DNA of 64,000 nucleotides from Planctomycetota bacterium (GCA_020638875.1 JACKHS010000003.1:186001-250000); one strand, 5' to 3'; shown: positions 10,201 to 18,710, numbered from the stretch's first letter. A program made the numbers and translations. The notes: generated by a model from the sequence alone, not told the origin.

Positions 10201-10474
10201 CCCAGTAGACGCCCAGGATCTTGACGTCGCTCGCCTGACCGCGGCGGTTGCCCTCCACCACGAACGAGCTCGAGCCGATGGCCGGATCCGGTTGCACCGC
10301 GATCGTGCCGGGCGCGCCGGCGGTGCTGCCGATCTTGGTCGACTTGCCGGTGCCGCAGCTCGCGAGCAGCACGGCAGCGAGCATCCCTGCGCCGAGGGCG
10401 AACGTGTGCGCGGACTTCGCGGCGCCGCGCGTGGCGGAACGTCCGAAGGTCGACGGGAGGATTTGCTTTCTCAT
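7277..10474 (-). CDS. Giant Ig-like lipoprotein
   Basis: A 1065-residue lipoprotein, signal peptide ending LAAVLLASC (cysteine 40), followed by GTGKSTK. An Ig-like segment contains VVLTFSEPMDPTSLTAFD (about residue 490), the hallmark of Big_5 domains that open fibrous surface proteins. Another stretch, ATLVVVFDDLLDPRFDSG, has the same pattern, so two such domains are likely. The rest is beta-rich with no recognised catalytic motif. The start at 10474 is the ATG before the positively charged signal peptide. It is first of the three tandem lipoproteins. The role is unknown, possibly a structural envelope protein. Confidence 0.8.
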   Translation of the reverse strand: MRKQILPSTFGRSATRGAAKSAHTFALGAGMLAAVLLASCGTGKSTKIGSTAGAPGTIAVQPDPAIGSSSFVVEGNRRGQASDVKILGVYWGRLAAVADVSGEVQNRDYVIGENIRTNSIYDVTTNPITDQTLVTIQALAGTSAYEQAFLALDANLTPVQPKGLDANETGPFSMAPRNATLVVVFDDLLDPRFDSGQWKDSFGNDLVNASSGQLSKQVLKVRTGYPPASPYETRVVMDRNHGDVADFDGDGTPEFHPTRVIVSSTVTTVEAEASDPPLAVNSLGLPASIVTTDPNLALRIPTHLNPAVGQTQLLVNASGHTVGFTSNGPRDTTVTTNDVVRSMRSGGETALTGDLNNGFLLDEEPPRLIGNISANISVAPVESPTLPGRYTLPQVDYVVPACSPTPKVGDVVTQGNVKAQVVNFGTQAGPTIVNMVVQVIAPLGGELVQGSVQILTPYDPVTDYAPCFVRFSPNAGQAPNLDVSKVSQVVLTFSEPMDPTSLTAFDTMTVTRKQTDPTAHDIVVGRVVPSPDLRTFTYDHNGVPFAHEIASSERYYFNLGSGEDGPRDLAGNAIEFALPQVEFRLDPTEGTERNGGVALRFNAFDELFGDEFPELRNGQLLYDFQLERILPRPVARFAVPADRTQPVPSVMAPFVQGVQTPLSPLGSKLQTVWRYCDLGMAITDETNMNIDVETLAWSPIGANVVADTYGQFEVRLNTSLRLPDEVLDANGFPQWPNSGLVAAYASNFLSSSADPQVVVHPRDLGYVVNPADLYQNGPTTFLGFPLNRTIPLDQYRYYTWRDTAVLAKGGPSGAGAPPDQEQQVLQDTSAKTYTANQVRTIGLPLLMEYRCYPEDNALGLNAFDISLACNSSARPNFRAFSSGGYNAAGDPVVKNPDGQDSATGGYNPGAGGATTPGLDCSFYIGEAGLVTRVSRVHTIWFDANENNSGVSQATFVAPVIEPSPDAQPEGTSVVLAYRGAVNITNQSTANPQNDITTNAVNLDWYGDAKTGTGTVQFVGGLDTWKSDITQINTARFFQLRISFISNTVSSKTAELRSLGVAYRQL

Positions 10475-11320
10475 TGGAGCGAAGGTCGTTGGTAGGGGTC
10501 GGCAGGGAAGCCTGCCGAGCAGAGAGCTGCGATCGCAGGCGACCCGGGCCGAGACTCGGACCGGCGAGGTACCGCACGGGCGGCTCCTCGGCGCGCTCCC
10601 GCGGGGCTGGGCGGGAGACGCGTGCACGGTGAGACGGGACGGGGGACGGAGAGGGAGGAGAGCGGACCGGCCGCCTCCGCGCTGACGTATCTCCCCGCGA
10701 CCCGACCGTGACGGGTGGCCCGGGAAGAATCGCGCTTCCTGGGGCCCGGACGGGGGATCGGGGGCCAGCGGGAGGGGATGGGGCCGTCATTCTCCCGCCA
10801 ACGGGGGCTGGGTCAAGGCCGAGACCCCGCTCGGCGGCGCCTCGACCGCGCGAAGCGCCGCGCCGCTGGTTCGGAAGCGGCCGTCGCTCGCGCGTCCCGG
10901 CCCACGTCGGACGGAGGACGAAGCGTCCGTCTGCGTGGCCTGCGAAGTCGAGTTGGGAAAGAGGTCGAGGCCGGGGGATCGTCGAAGCCCCGCCCGGCAG
11001 CGTCGGGGATCGGCCCCAGGAGGGCAAACCGCGTGCCAGCCCGACCGGCCCAGGTGCGTGGACGCAAGGTCTTGGAGACCAGCGACTTGCGCTGCCGAGC
11101 CCCCCGCGCTCCCACCCCGCCGGCCCGGGCGCTGTGCGACCGCCCAGCGCCCTGGGACCGAGCCCTGTGCGGTAGCGCACACGGCCTCGGGAGGCGCTCC
11201 GTGCGAAAGCGGTCGGCGAGCGGTGCGCCCGCCCGAGCCGAGGCCCGCGCGCGGGGCCGCTCCCCCACCGCGGTCTCGCCTCCGACCCCGGCCGCGGGGG
11301 AGCCCGTCCGAGACGAACGC
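10475..11320. other. 846-bp stretch with no recognisable gene
   Basis: Open frames here are Arg/Pro/Gly-rich on both strands with no motif, as expected of random GC-rich DNA. The left part would be the leader and promoter of the lipoprotein gene at 10474. The right end holds a hairpin past pyrB. No tRNA, riboswitch or repeat is seen. Confidence 0.6.
11259..11303 (-). terminator. Imperfect hairpin past pyrB
   Basis: Arms 11259-11273 and 11292-11303 pair over 12 bp with a 3-base bulge in the first arm. The structure starts 18 bases past the pyrB stop. No T-tract. Confidence 0.4.
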
Positions 11321-12667
11321 CTAGCCGGCGCTGCCGACGTTCGCCGCGGCCTGGTAGCCGGTGGCCTCGGCGTGCGCGGCGTCGCGGAAGAAGACCAGGT
11401 GGTCGGGGCGGATCTTGCGCAGGTCGCGCGAGTCGGGCAGGTGGTAGAGCCGCGAGGTCGAGCAGCCCACCGCGCCGAACGGGATCGCCTGCGAGCAGTA
11501 CGCGCAGGTGGCGCGCAGCGGCAGGCGCGAGGCGAGGCGGTACTTCGAGGAGACGTGGCGCGCCTCGGTGTGCGAGATGCAGTTCTCGTTCGGGCACACG
11601 AGGCCTTCGCGCTGCGCGTCCCACGCCGGGCTCTGGGCGACCGGCTCGCCCTTCAGGCAGTCGGTCTCGCCGAGCAAGCTCGCGAGGATCGCCATGCGGA
11701 TCGGCACGCCGCGCGCGGCCTGCTTGAAGTAGATCGAGCGCGGATCGCCGTCCATGTCGGCGTTGATCTCCTCGCGTCGCGGCAGCGGGTGCATGACGAC
11801 CGCGTCGCGCAGCGACTCGGCCGCCATCTGGCGCTGCCCGAGCTGCAGGTACTGCGTCTCGTCGAGTTGCGCTTCCTGCTTGAAGCGCTCGGTCTGCGGA
11901 CGCGTCATGTAGACCGCGTCCACGTGATCGACGCTGAGGCCCTTCGGGTCGGTGAAGAGGCTGAGCTGGTGCGGCTTCTGCGGCGTGAGGTAGAGCACGT
12001 CGCTCTTCGAGGCGAGCTCGCCGAGGCGGCCGGCCTCGGCGCGCACGGGCTCGACCCCGAACTCCTCGCGCAGGCGCTGCACGACGTACGCCGGCAGCTC
12101 GAAGCCGGGCTGCGGCACGCACACGATGTTGGCGCGGAAGCGCGCCAAGGCGTACGCGAACGAGTGGATCGTGCGGCTGTAGCGCAGGTCGCCCGCGAAC
12201 ACGACGTCGAGGCCCTCGATGCGCCCGCGCTCGATCCACAGGCTGTAGAGGTCGCAGAGCGTCTGCGTCGGGTGCTCGTGGCTGCCGTCGCCCGCGTTGA
12301 TGACCGGGATGTCGGCGTACTCCGCGGCCAGGCGCGCGGCGCCCTCGCTCTGGTGGCGCAGGATGATCGCGTCGGCGTAGCCGCTGACCACGCGGATCGT
12401 GTCCGCGAGCGACTCGCCCTTCGAGGCGCTCGAGCGGCTCATGTCGGCCGCGGTGATCACGCCGCCGCCGAGGCGCAGCATGGCCGACTCGAAGGACAAC
12501 CGCGTACGCGTCGAGGGCTCGTAGAACAGCGTCGCCGCGATGCTGCCGCGGGCGACGTCGGCCCAGGCGCGCGTGTCTTCGGAGTAGCGCTTGGCCGTCT
12601 CGAAAATCGCCTCCATCTCCGCGAGGGAGAGGTCGTCGATCGAGACCAGGTGGCGCGGCGCAGGCAT
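11321..12667 (-). CDS. pyrB: Aspartate carbamoyltransferase with fused PyrI-type zinc domain
   Basis: A 448-residue cytosolic enzyme of pyrimidine synthesis that joins carbamoyl phosphate and aspartate. The catalytic part (about 1-345) has STRTR (52-56), ASKGES (81-86, mobile-loop lysine) and HPTQ (132-135). The last 91 residues add a segment very like the zinc domain of the separate E. coli regulatory chain PyrI: CPNENCISH at 358 and CAYC at 388-391. A 45-residue tail with YHLPDS and KIRPDHLVFF follows, resembling Ada-type small zinc domains but with its cysteines replaced. Plain PyrB is about 310 residues. It follows the MnmE-like gene by 35 bases. No separate pyrI is present. Confidence 0.95.
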   Translation of the reverse strand: MPAPRHLVSIDDLSLAEMEAIFETAKRYSEDTRAWADVARGSIAATLFYEPSTRTRLSFESAMLRLGGGVITAADMSRSSASKGESLADTIRVVSGYADAIILRHQSEGAARLAAEYADIPVINAGDGSHEHPTQTLCDLYSLWIERGRIEGLDVVFAGDLRYSRTIHSFAYALARFRANIVCVPQPGFELPAYVVQRLREEFGVEPVRAEAGRLGELASKSDVLYLTPQKPHQLSLFTDPKGLSVDHVDAVYMTRPQTERFKQEAQLDETQYLQLGQRQMAAESLRDAVVMHPLPRREEINADMDGDPRSIYFKQAARGVPIRMAILASLLGETDCLKGEPVAQSPAWDAQREGLVCPNENCISHTEARHVSSKYRLASRLPLRATCAYCSQAIPFGAVGCSTSRLYHLPDSRDLRKIRPDHLVFFRDAAHAEATGYQAAANVGSAG

Positions 12668-12702
12668 CCGGGAGAGGAGGGTAGCCCGCGCCGCGGCGGG
12701 CA

Positions 12703-13759
12703 TCAATCGTCGAGCGGCTCCTCGTCGCACCAACGCGCGGCGCGGGCGCGCGCCGCGGCGGGCGCGAGGTCGCCGAGCTCCTGCACCAGGCTGCGCGTCG
12801 CCGCGTCGAAGGCGAGCCCGCGGCCGGGGCTCCACGCGCGCTCGGGCAGCCTGAGCGCCGCGCGGAACGCCTCCGCGACCGCGCGGGCGGCCGCAGCGGG
12901 CTCGTCGCGCGCGCGCAGCGCCGCGGGTGCGCGCCGGGCCGATCGCCCTGTGTGTGCAGCACGCGCGCGCGCGGCCCCCGCGCCGCCGCGGTCGCGTCCC
13001 CGGGCGGCACCAAGCGCAGCACGAGCGCGGCGCCCTCCAGCGCATGACGCGCCAGGCGCTGGCCCTCGCGCTCGACCAGCTCCCCCGCCGCCGCGCCGGG
13101 GAGCTCGCGCTCGCCGGCGGTGTCGACCAGGTCCACCGGCCAGGCCCCCAGCGTCGCGCGCTCGACCACGAGGTCGCGCGTGGTGCCGGCAGCCGCGTCG
13201 ACGACGACGCGCTCGCTGCCCACCAGCGCGTTGAAGAGCGTCGACTTGCCCGCGTTCGTCGGCCCGACGAGCACGACGCGCGCCGGCTCGAGCGCGTGGC
13301 GCGCGAGCGCGGAGTCGCGCGCGAGCTGCGCGGCGTCTACGGAGAGCGCGGCGTCGTCCAGCGCGGCCCAGGTCGCGAGGCGTCGACGCAGTGCCCCGCC
13401 GGCTTGATCGAGCAGCAGGCGCGCGCCGTCCTCGCCGGGCGCGCCGCCCACGAGCCGGGCGCGCGCGCCTCGGCCCCGCGCGGCGGCTCGGGCGGCGCGA
13501 GGCGAGCCCGGCGCGCAGGCGTGCGACGAGCGCGACGCTGCCGTGGACGTGCAGCTCGACGCGCGCGTCGTCGCGCACGAGCACCAGCGCTTCGTCGAGC
13601 GCCTCGCCCGCGAGCGTCAGGCGCGCCAGCGCGGGGACTCCCTGGCGCGAGCGCGCGGCCGGCCAGCGCCGCGGCGAGCGTCGCGGCCCCAGGCCCGACC
13701 AGCGCCAGCACGCTCACCGCGCCGCTCCCGCGCGGCGTGAGCTCCTCCAGCGTCGTCAC
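12703..13759 (-). pseudogene. MnmE/TrmE-like GTPase, reading frame broken four times
   Basis: The protein can be read only by joining frames. The N-terminal TrmE-type part includes VELHVHGSV. The GTPase domain keeps G1 GPTNAGKST, G2 GTTRD and G3 DTAGE. The C-terminus ends in a helical tail. Breaks by inspection: one extra base near 13640-13642, and one missing base each near 13500, 13455-13470 and 12921-12927. About 350 residues result, against about 450 for MnmE, and the C-terminal CxGK motif needed for tRNA modification is absent. The GTG start overlaps the coaX stop as GTGA. Preserved motifs across all frames suggest sequence errors rather than decay. Confidence 0.75.
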
Positions 13760-14511
13760 GCGCCGACCTCGCCGCGCGCGGCGGCCAGGAGTCCGCGAGC
13801 CACGAGCCACGGGTCGTGCACGACGCGTCGGCCGGGCGCCAGGTCGGCGAGCAGCTCGGCCGCCCGCCGGTCAGGCACAGCGGCGCGTCCGCGAGCCCCG
13901 CCTCCGCGCCGACGCGCGCGACGAGTTCGCGCGCCGCGCCGCGGAAGCCGTGCGTCACGCCGCTCACGAGCGCCTCGCGGAGTCGCGCCCGAGCGCCGCG
14001 CGCGCAGGTCGGCGCGCACCTCGAAGAGCTGCGCCGTCCCGCGCGCGAGCGCGGCGAGCAGCCGCGGTCCCGGCGCGATCGCGCCGCCGAGGAAGCACGG
14101 CGCGCCGTCCGGCGCGCGTCCGAGCGCGTCCACGGTGAGCGCCGTGCCGGCGTCGACGACGAGCGCAGGCTCCGCGAGCAGGGCCCACGCGCCGCGCGCC
14201 GCGAACAGCCGATCGCGGCCGACGGTGTGCGCGTCGCGGCAGGCGATCGCGAGGTCGAGGCGCGGCTCGGCCGGCGTGGGCAGCCCGGCGCGCGCGCAGG
14301 CGTCGGCGAGCTCGTGCGCGCGCTGCGAGCCCGCGACGCCGCAGGCGAGCACGCGCGCCGCGGCGCCCAGCTCGACCAACGCCGCGTCGAGGTATGTCCC
14401 CCACGGCACGGTCACGGCGCGCTCGGGCTCGGCGGCGCCGAGGTCGCGCCATAGCGCGAGCTTGGCGGCGCTGTTGCCGAGATCGGCGGTGAGCAGCGGG
14501 CGCGCGCTCAT
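13756..14511 (-). pseudogene. coaX: Type III pantothenate kinase, frame broken three times
   Basis: CoaX phosphorylates pantothenate, the first step of coenzyme A synthesis. The intact N-terminal two thirds show the phosphate motif ADLGNSAAKLALW and the second motif VVDAGTALTVDAL. The C-terminal third needs three single-base additions, near 13996-14000, 13978-13981 and 13858-13865. These restore ALGRDS, then REALVSGVTHGFRGAA, then AELLADLAPG in one frame. Three one-base losses return to the original frame, so the stop at 13756 is the natural one (about 252 residues). No other pantothenate kinase is seen here. Assembly error is more likely than inactivation. Confidence 0.82.
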
Positions 14512-14530
14512 CGCGGCCGACGCCGGGGCT

Positions 14531-15562
14531 TCACTCGCCCGACGGCGACTCGTAGACGATCGTGCGCGTCTTGCCCTTGTTCTCCACCACCACCTCCCAG
14601 GTCGTGTACTCGTCCTGGTGGTTCTTGACGAAGGTGATGGCCTCGGACGTCGACGTCACCGGGTGGCCGTTGATCGACTTGATGACGTCGCCGCTCTGCG
14701 CGCCGTGCGCGGCGAGGCGCCCGCCAGGCTCGACGTGCTTGAGCTCGATGCCGTCGTACTTGCCGGTCTTCGGGTCGCGGTGGCGTGCGTGGCGCACCTC
14801 GCGCGCGAGGATGCCGCCGTAGTCCTCGGCGAACACGCGCGCGTCCTCGGTCCCGATGACGTAGTTGTTCTCCTTCGTGCGCGTCGTGCGCTCGGGCCGC
14901 CAGGCCTCACGCGAGAGCCTGGGCACCGTGATGCCCGGCGCGGTGATCGGCGCCTGCCCGATGCCGACCACGTGGATGAACTTCTCGTAGTCGTACTCCT
15001 CGACCTGCACGTCTTCCTCGGAGCGCGCCTCGTCGTCGAAGACGAAGGTGATGCCGCGCTCGACGGTGATCGACTTGACCTTGGCGTACTCGTGCGGCTT
15101 CGCGAGGCGGTCGCCGACGCGCAGCTCCTCGAGCAGGGTCGCGCCCTTCGCGCCGTTGTTGACCTTGGCGGCCGGCTTGTACTGCACCGACGCGCGCCCC
15201 TGGTCGGGGTACAGCGTGTCCTCCATCACCATGTAGACGGTGAGCAGGTCCTTCACGGGCGTCTCGGGGACCTTCGTCGGCTGGGTCTGCGTGACCTTGG
15301 GCTCGACCGGCTTCGGCGGGCGCTCGCCCTTCCAGTTGAGCTCCAGGAAGGCCCGCTCCACCTGCTTGGAGTTGTTGATGGTGGTCTTGGGACCCTCGGG
15401 GATCTTCGCGCCGTCGAAGACCTCGCGCGCCTGCTCCTGGCTGATCCGGGGCGTGTTGATCGACTCCCGGCGCTGCGTGAAGTCGTAGACGTAGAACACG
15501 AGCCCCGCGGCCAGACCGGCGGAGACGAGCCACGTGAGGCCCTTGAGGGTGTTGATGTTCAT
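14531..15562 (-). CDS. GspC-like inner-membrane protein with C-terminal PDZ domain
   Basis: A 343-residue protein with a short cytoplasmic N-terminus, one membrane helix (about 8-25), a periplasmic linker region and a C-terminal PDZ domain (about 255-340) with GGRLAAHGAQSGDVIKSING. This order matches GspC, the type II secretion protein that links the inner-membrane platform to the secretin. The HR domain usual in GspC is only weakly visible. The ATG at 15562 (MNINTLKG) begins just before the membrane helix. The gene follows pilT, which supports a pilus or secretion role. Partner secretin could be the PilQ-like protein at 22-24 kb. Confidence 0.7.
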   Translation of the reverse strand: MNINTLKGLTWLVSAGLAAGLVFYVYDFTQRRESINTPRISQEQAREVFDGAKIPEGPKTTINNSKQVERAFLELNWKGERPPKPVEPKVTQTQPTKVPETPVKDLLTVYMVMEDTLYPDQGRASVQYKPAAKVNNGAKGATLLEELRVGDRLAKPHEYAKVKSITVERGITFVFDDEARSEEDVQVEEYDYEKFIHVVGIGQAPITAPGITVPRLSREAWRPERTTRTKENNYVIGTEDARVFAEDYGGILAREVRHARHRDPKTGKYDGIELKHVEPGGRLAAHGAQSGDVIKSINGHPVTSTSEAITFVKNHQDEYTTWEVVVENKGKTRTIVYESPSGE

Positions 15563-15796
15563 GGCGGGTGGGAGCAGGGTAGGTCGCCGCGAGGGGGGGC
15601 GCAACCTCGCCGCGACGCCTCCGCGGGCCCCGGGACGACCGCACCGGGCCCTTCTTCCCGCGGAATCGGCGCAGCGGCGCGGCGAACGGCGGCGCGACTC
15701 GGCGCTCCGTCCACCGCTGCGGTGCCGCCGCCGGCGCGCCGCGGTCGTCCGCCGGAGGATGCGTCGGACGCCGAAGCGCGCGCTTCGGCCAGGCTC

Positions 15797-17206
15797 CTAG
15801 TCGTTGCCGGCCAGGCGCAGGCCCGAGGTGCCCACGTCGCGCGCCGGCCCGTCCTGGGACGCGGCGTGCGGGCCGCGGCGATCGGGTCGACCGCTCGAGC
15901 CGGTGATGCCGCGCAGCGCGAGCACCAGCTCCTCGGGGCGGTCGCTGGCGGCGAGCGCGTCCTCGAGGCCCACCTGACGCGTCAGCACCAGGTTGCGCAG
16001 GCACTGGTTGAAGGACACGAGGCCCTCCTCGTTGCCCTGCTCGATCACGCGCGCGAGGCCGGCCGTCTTGCCGCCCTCGAGCAGGAGCTCGCGCACGTGC
16101 GGCGTCGAGACCATCAACTCGAACGCCGGCACCATGCCGCCACCCTCGAGCCGCGGCAGCAGGCGCTGCGAGAGCACGCACACGATGTTGTCCGCGAGGC
16201 GCTGACGCACCTGGTCGTGCTGGTCGGCGCCGAAGAACGAGAGGATGCGGTCGACCGTCTGCGGCGCGTTCACCGTGTGCAGCGTCGACATGACCATGTG
16301 GCCCGTCTCGACCGCGTCGAGCGCCGCATTGACGGTCTCGGCGTCGCGCATCTCGCCGATCAGGATGACGTCCGGGCTCTGGCGCAGCGCGTGGCGCAAG
16401 CCGTCCTGGAAGTCGAGGCAGTCCGTGCCGACCTCGCGCTGACTGATGACGCAGCGGTCCTCCTTGAACAGCAGCTCGACCGGGTCCTCGAGCGTCACGA
16501 CGTGGCGCTCGACCTGCGTGTTCATGTACTGGATCATGCCGCCGAGCGTCGTCGACTTGCCCGAGCCGGCGATGCCCGTCACGAGGATCAGGCCGCGCTT
16601 GCGCATGGAGAGCTTCTTCAGCGTCTCCACGGGCAGGCCCAGCTCGTCGATGTCCGGCGCGCCTTCGTTGATGCGCCGGATCACGACCGCCGGCTCCCCC
16701 ATCTGCTTGTAGGCGTTGAGGCGGAAGCGGCCCAGGCCGTCGAGGTGCAACGCGGCGTCGGCCGAGCCGTGCTCGGCCCAGTGCTCCATGCGCTTCTCGC
16801 CGATCACGCCGGTGAGCACCTCGAGCAGCGGCCCGGGGCCGGGCACGCGGCCGGGCAGGAAGTGGATCTTGCCCGCCACGCGCTGCGAGGGCCGCGCGCC
16901 GGCGCGCAGGATCAAGTCGCTCGCCTTGGCGTGCACCATGCCGGCGAGCCAGGCCTCGATCTGGTGGCGCGGCGAGGTGTGCGTTTGCGACAGGCGCTCG
17001 ACCTCGGCGGCCTTCGCGGCCTGCACGGAGGGCTGGCGCGCCTCCTCCGGGCGCTCGCCCGGCAGATCGATCTGCTCGACCTCCACGCGCGGCTCCGCGG
17101 GCGCCTGCGAGGTCTCGGCGGCCTGGCGGGCGAGGCGGGCGGCGTTGACGGGCTTGTCGAAGTCCGGGAGCGGCTTGGGCGCCGCCGAGTCGTTGGGATC
17201 CTGCAC
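15797..17206 (-). CDS. pilT: PilT-type pilus retraction ATPase
   Basis: A 469-residue cytoplasmic hexameric ATPase of the PilT/PilU branch that powers pilus disassembly. The core shows Walker A GIAGSGKST, a degenerate Asp box (VVTLEDPVE), Walker B VILIGEMRD and the His box STLHT. A Pro/Glu-rich N-terminal extension of about 95 residues and a basic C-terminal tail of about 40 residues make it longer than typical PilT (about 345). The AIRNLIRE motif expected in PilT near the C-terminus is not evident, so PilU-like function is possible. No pilB or pilC lies in the window. Confidence 0.92.
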   Translation of the reverse strand: MQDPNDSAAPKPLPDFDKPVNAARLARQAAETSQAPAEPRVEVEQIDLPGERPEEARQPSVQAAKAAEVERLSQTHTSPRHQIEAWLAGMVHAKASDLILRAGARPSQRVAGKIHFLPGRVPGPGPLLEVLTGVIGEKRMEHWAEHGSADAALHLDGLGRFRLNAYKQMGEPAVVIRRINEGAPDIDELGLPVETLKKLSMRKRGLILVTGIAGSGKSTTLGGMIQYMNTQVERHVVTLEDPVELLFKEDRCVISQREVGTDCLDFQDGLRHALRQSPDVILIGEMRDAETVNAALDAVETGHMVMSTLHTVNAPQTVDRILSFFGADQHDQVRQRLADNIVCVLSQRLLPRLEGGGMVPAFELMVSTPHVRELLLEGGKTAGLARVIEQGNEEGLVSFNQCLRNLVLTRQVGLEDALAASDRPEELVLALRGITGSSGRPDRRGPHAASQDGPARDVGTSGLRLAGND

Positions 17207-17304
17207 GCTGGCTCCGTGTCCGGGGAGGCGAGTGAGTCCCTGGATCGGCCGCCGGGACGGGCGATCTTGACCGCGGTCGGTCTCCTCGGGGCAGGTCGTG
17301 GGGA

Positions 17305-17328
17305 GCCCCGCAGGCCCCCTGCCGGGGC
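17305..17328 (-). terminator. Compact hairpin past obg
   Basis: GCCCCG-CAGG (17305-17314) pairs with CCTGCCGGGGC (17318-17328), with one bulged base. It lies 17 bases past the obg stop on the minus strand. Confidence 0.4.
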
Positions 17329-17344
17329 GCCGGCGGCCGGCGGA

Positions 17345-18343
17345 TCAACCGCGCGCCGCGGCCACGGGGGCCCAAGCGGACTCCAGCACGGCGCGCAGGC
17401 CCTCGCGGCGCACCGCGGAAATGCACAGCGCGCGCGCGCCGGCCTCCGCCTCGAGCGCGGCCACGCGCTCCGCCTCGCCCTCGGCCCCCTCACACTTGGT
17501 CGCCACGAGCAGGCGCGGCTTGGCGAACAGCTCGGGCGAGAACTCCTCGAGCTCGGCCAGGATCACGCGGTAGGCCTGGACGGGGTCCGTGTCGGCGCTC
17601 GGCGACACGTCGACGAGGTGCAGCAGGACGCGGCAACGCTCGACGTGCTTGAGGAAGCGGTGGCCGAGGCCGTGCCCCTCGGCGGCGCCCTCGATCAGGC
17701 CCGGCAGGTCGGCCAGGCAGAGCGCGCGCCCCTCGCCGAGGTCGGCGATGCCCACCTGCGGATCGAGGGTCGTGAAGGGGTAGTCCGCGATCTTGGGGCG
17801 CGCCGCGGTGACCGCGGAGAGGAACGTGCTCTTGCCCGCGTTGGGCAGGCCCACCAGACCGACGTCGGCGAAGAGCTTGAGCTCGAGGCGCAGCTCGCGC
17901 CGCTCGCCCGGCTTGCCCTTCGTGGCGAGGCGCGGGACCTGGCGCACCGCGTTGGCGAAGTGCACGTTGCCGAGGCCGCCCTTGCCGCCCTCGGCCACGA
18001 CCAGGCGCGCGCCGGGCTCGGCCAGGTCGCGCAGCAGGTTGCCGCGCTCGGCGTCGTAGATCAGCGTGCCGACGGGGACGGCGACCTCGACGTCCTCGCC
18101 GCCGCGGCCGGCGCACTTCTTCGTGCCGCCCGGGCGGCCGCCCTCGGCGCTGTAGCGGTACTGTCGGCCGACGCGCAGCAGCGAGGACTCGTCCTCGCTC
18201 GCGACCAGCACGACGCTCCCGCCGTCGCCGCCGTCGCCGCCGTCCGGCCCGCCGCGCGGGACGTACTTCTCGCGTCGGAACGAGACGAGCCCGTCACCGC
18301 CCTTGCCGGCGTGGACCTCGATCACGGCTTCGTCGCGGAACAT
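17345..18343 (-). CDS. obgE: Obg/CgtA GTPase, ribosome assembly
   Basis: A 332-residue GTPase that associates with the 50S subunit. The glycine-rich Obg fold (1-158) has GGDGLVSFRREKYVPRGGPD. The G domain shows GLPNAGKST, the switch FTTLDPQVG, ADLPGLIEGA and TKCE in place of the usual NKxD. The C-terminal TGS-like extension found in some Obg proteins is lacking. It is third in rplU-rpmA-obg, a widely conserved order. TKCE for NKxD is a mild oddity that may relax guanine specificity; Obg proteins with TKxD are known. Confidence 0.97.
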   Translation of the reverse strand: MFRDEAVIEVHAGKGGDGLVSFRREKYVPRGGPDGGDGGDGGSVVLVASEDESSLLRVGRQYRYSAEGGRPGGTKKCAGRGGEDVEVAVPVGTLIYDAERGNLLRDLAEPGARLVVAEGGKGGLGNVHFANAVRQVPRLATKGKPGERRELRLELKLFADVGLVGLPNAGKSTFLSAVTAARPKIADYPFTTLDPQVGIADLGEGRALCLADLPGLIEGAAEGHGLGHRFLKHVERCRVLLHLVDVSPSADTDPVQAYRVILAELEEFSPELFAKPRLLVATKCEGAEGEAERVAALEAEAGARALCISAVRREGLRAVLESAWAPVAAARG

Positions 18344-18458
18344 GGCGGTGCGCTGGAGGGTCGCTGGGGTCGGAGGCGCCGCGGCCCGGAACGACGGATC
18401 CGCCGCCTCCCCCTCGGGGCGGCGGCGGACCCTCTCGTGCAGGCGCGGACGCGGTCGC

Positions 18459-18710
18459 TCAGGCGCTGACCGCGGGGTCCACGTGGACCCGACGGCCGGC
18501 CTGGAAGCGCACGGTGCCGGGAATCAGCGCGTAGAGGGTGTAGTCCTTGCCCATGCCCACGTTGTGGCCGGGCTTGAAGCGCGTGCCGCACTGGCGAACG
18601 AGGATCGTGCCGGCGGTGACGTTCTGACCGCCGTAGCGCTTCACGCCGCGGAACTGCGGGTTGGAGTCGCGGCCGTTGCGGCTGGAGCCTTGTCCCTTCT
18701 TGTGTGCCAT
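18459..18710 (-). CDS. rpmA: 50S ribosomal protein L27
   Basis: An 83-residue protein at the peptidyl transferase centre. It begins MAHKKGQGSSRNGRDSN, the canonical N-terminus that reaches the active site with no extra leader peptide to cleave, and contains GTILVRQCGTRFKPG. Length is normal. It lies between rplU (33 bases upstream) and obg (115 bases downstream). Confidence 0.98.
   Translation of the reverse strand: MAHKKGQGSSRNGRDSNPQFRGVKRYGGQNVTAGTILVRQCGTRFKPGHNVGMGKDYTLYALIPGTVRFQAGRRVHVDPAVSA

Noticed and set aside
10787..11182. Small genes in the 10.5-11.3 kb gap
   Set aside because: Frames on both strands are Arg/Pro/Gly/Ala-rich, overlap each other and show no motif or ribosome-binding site.
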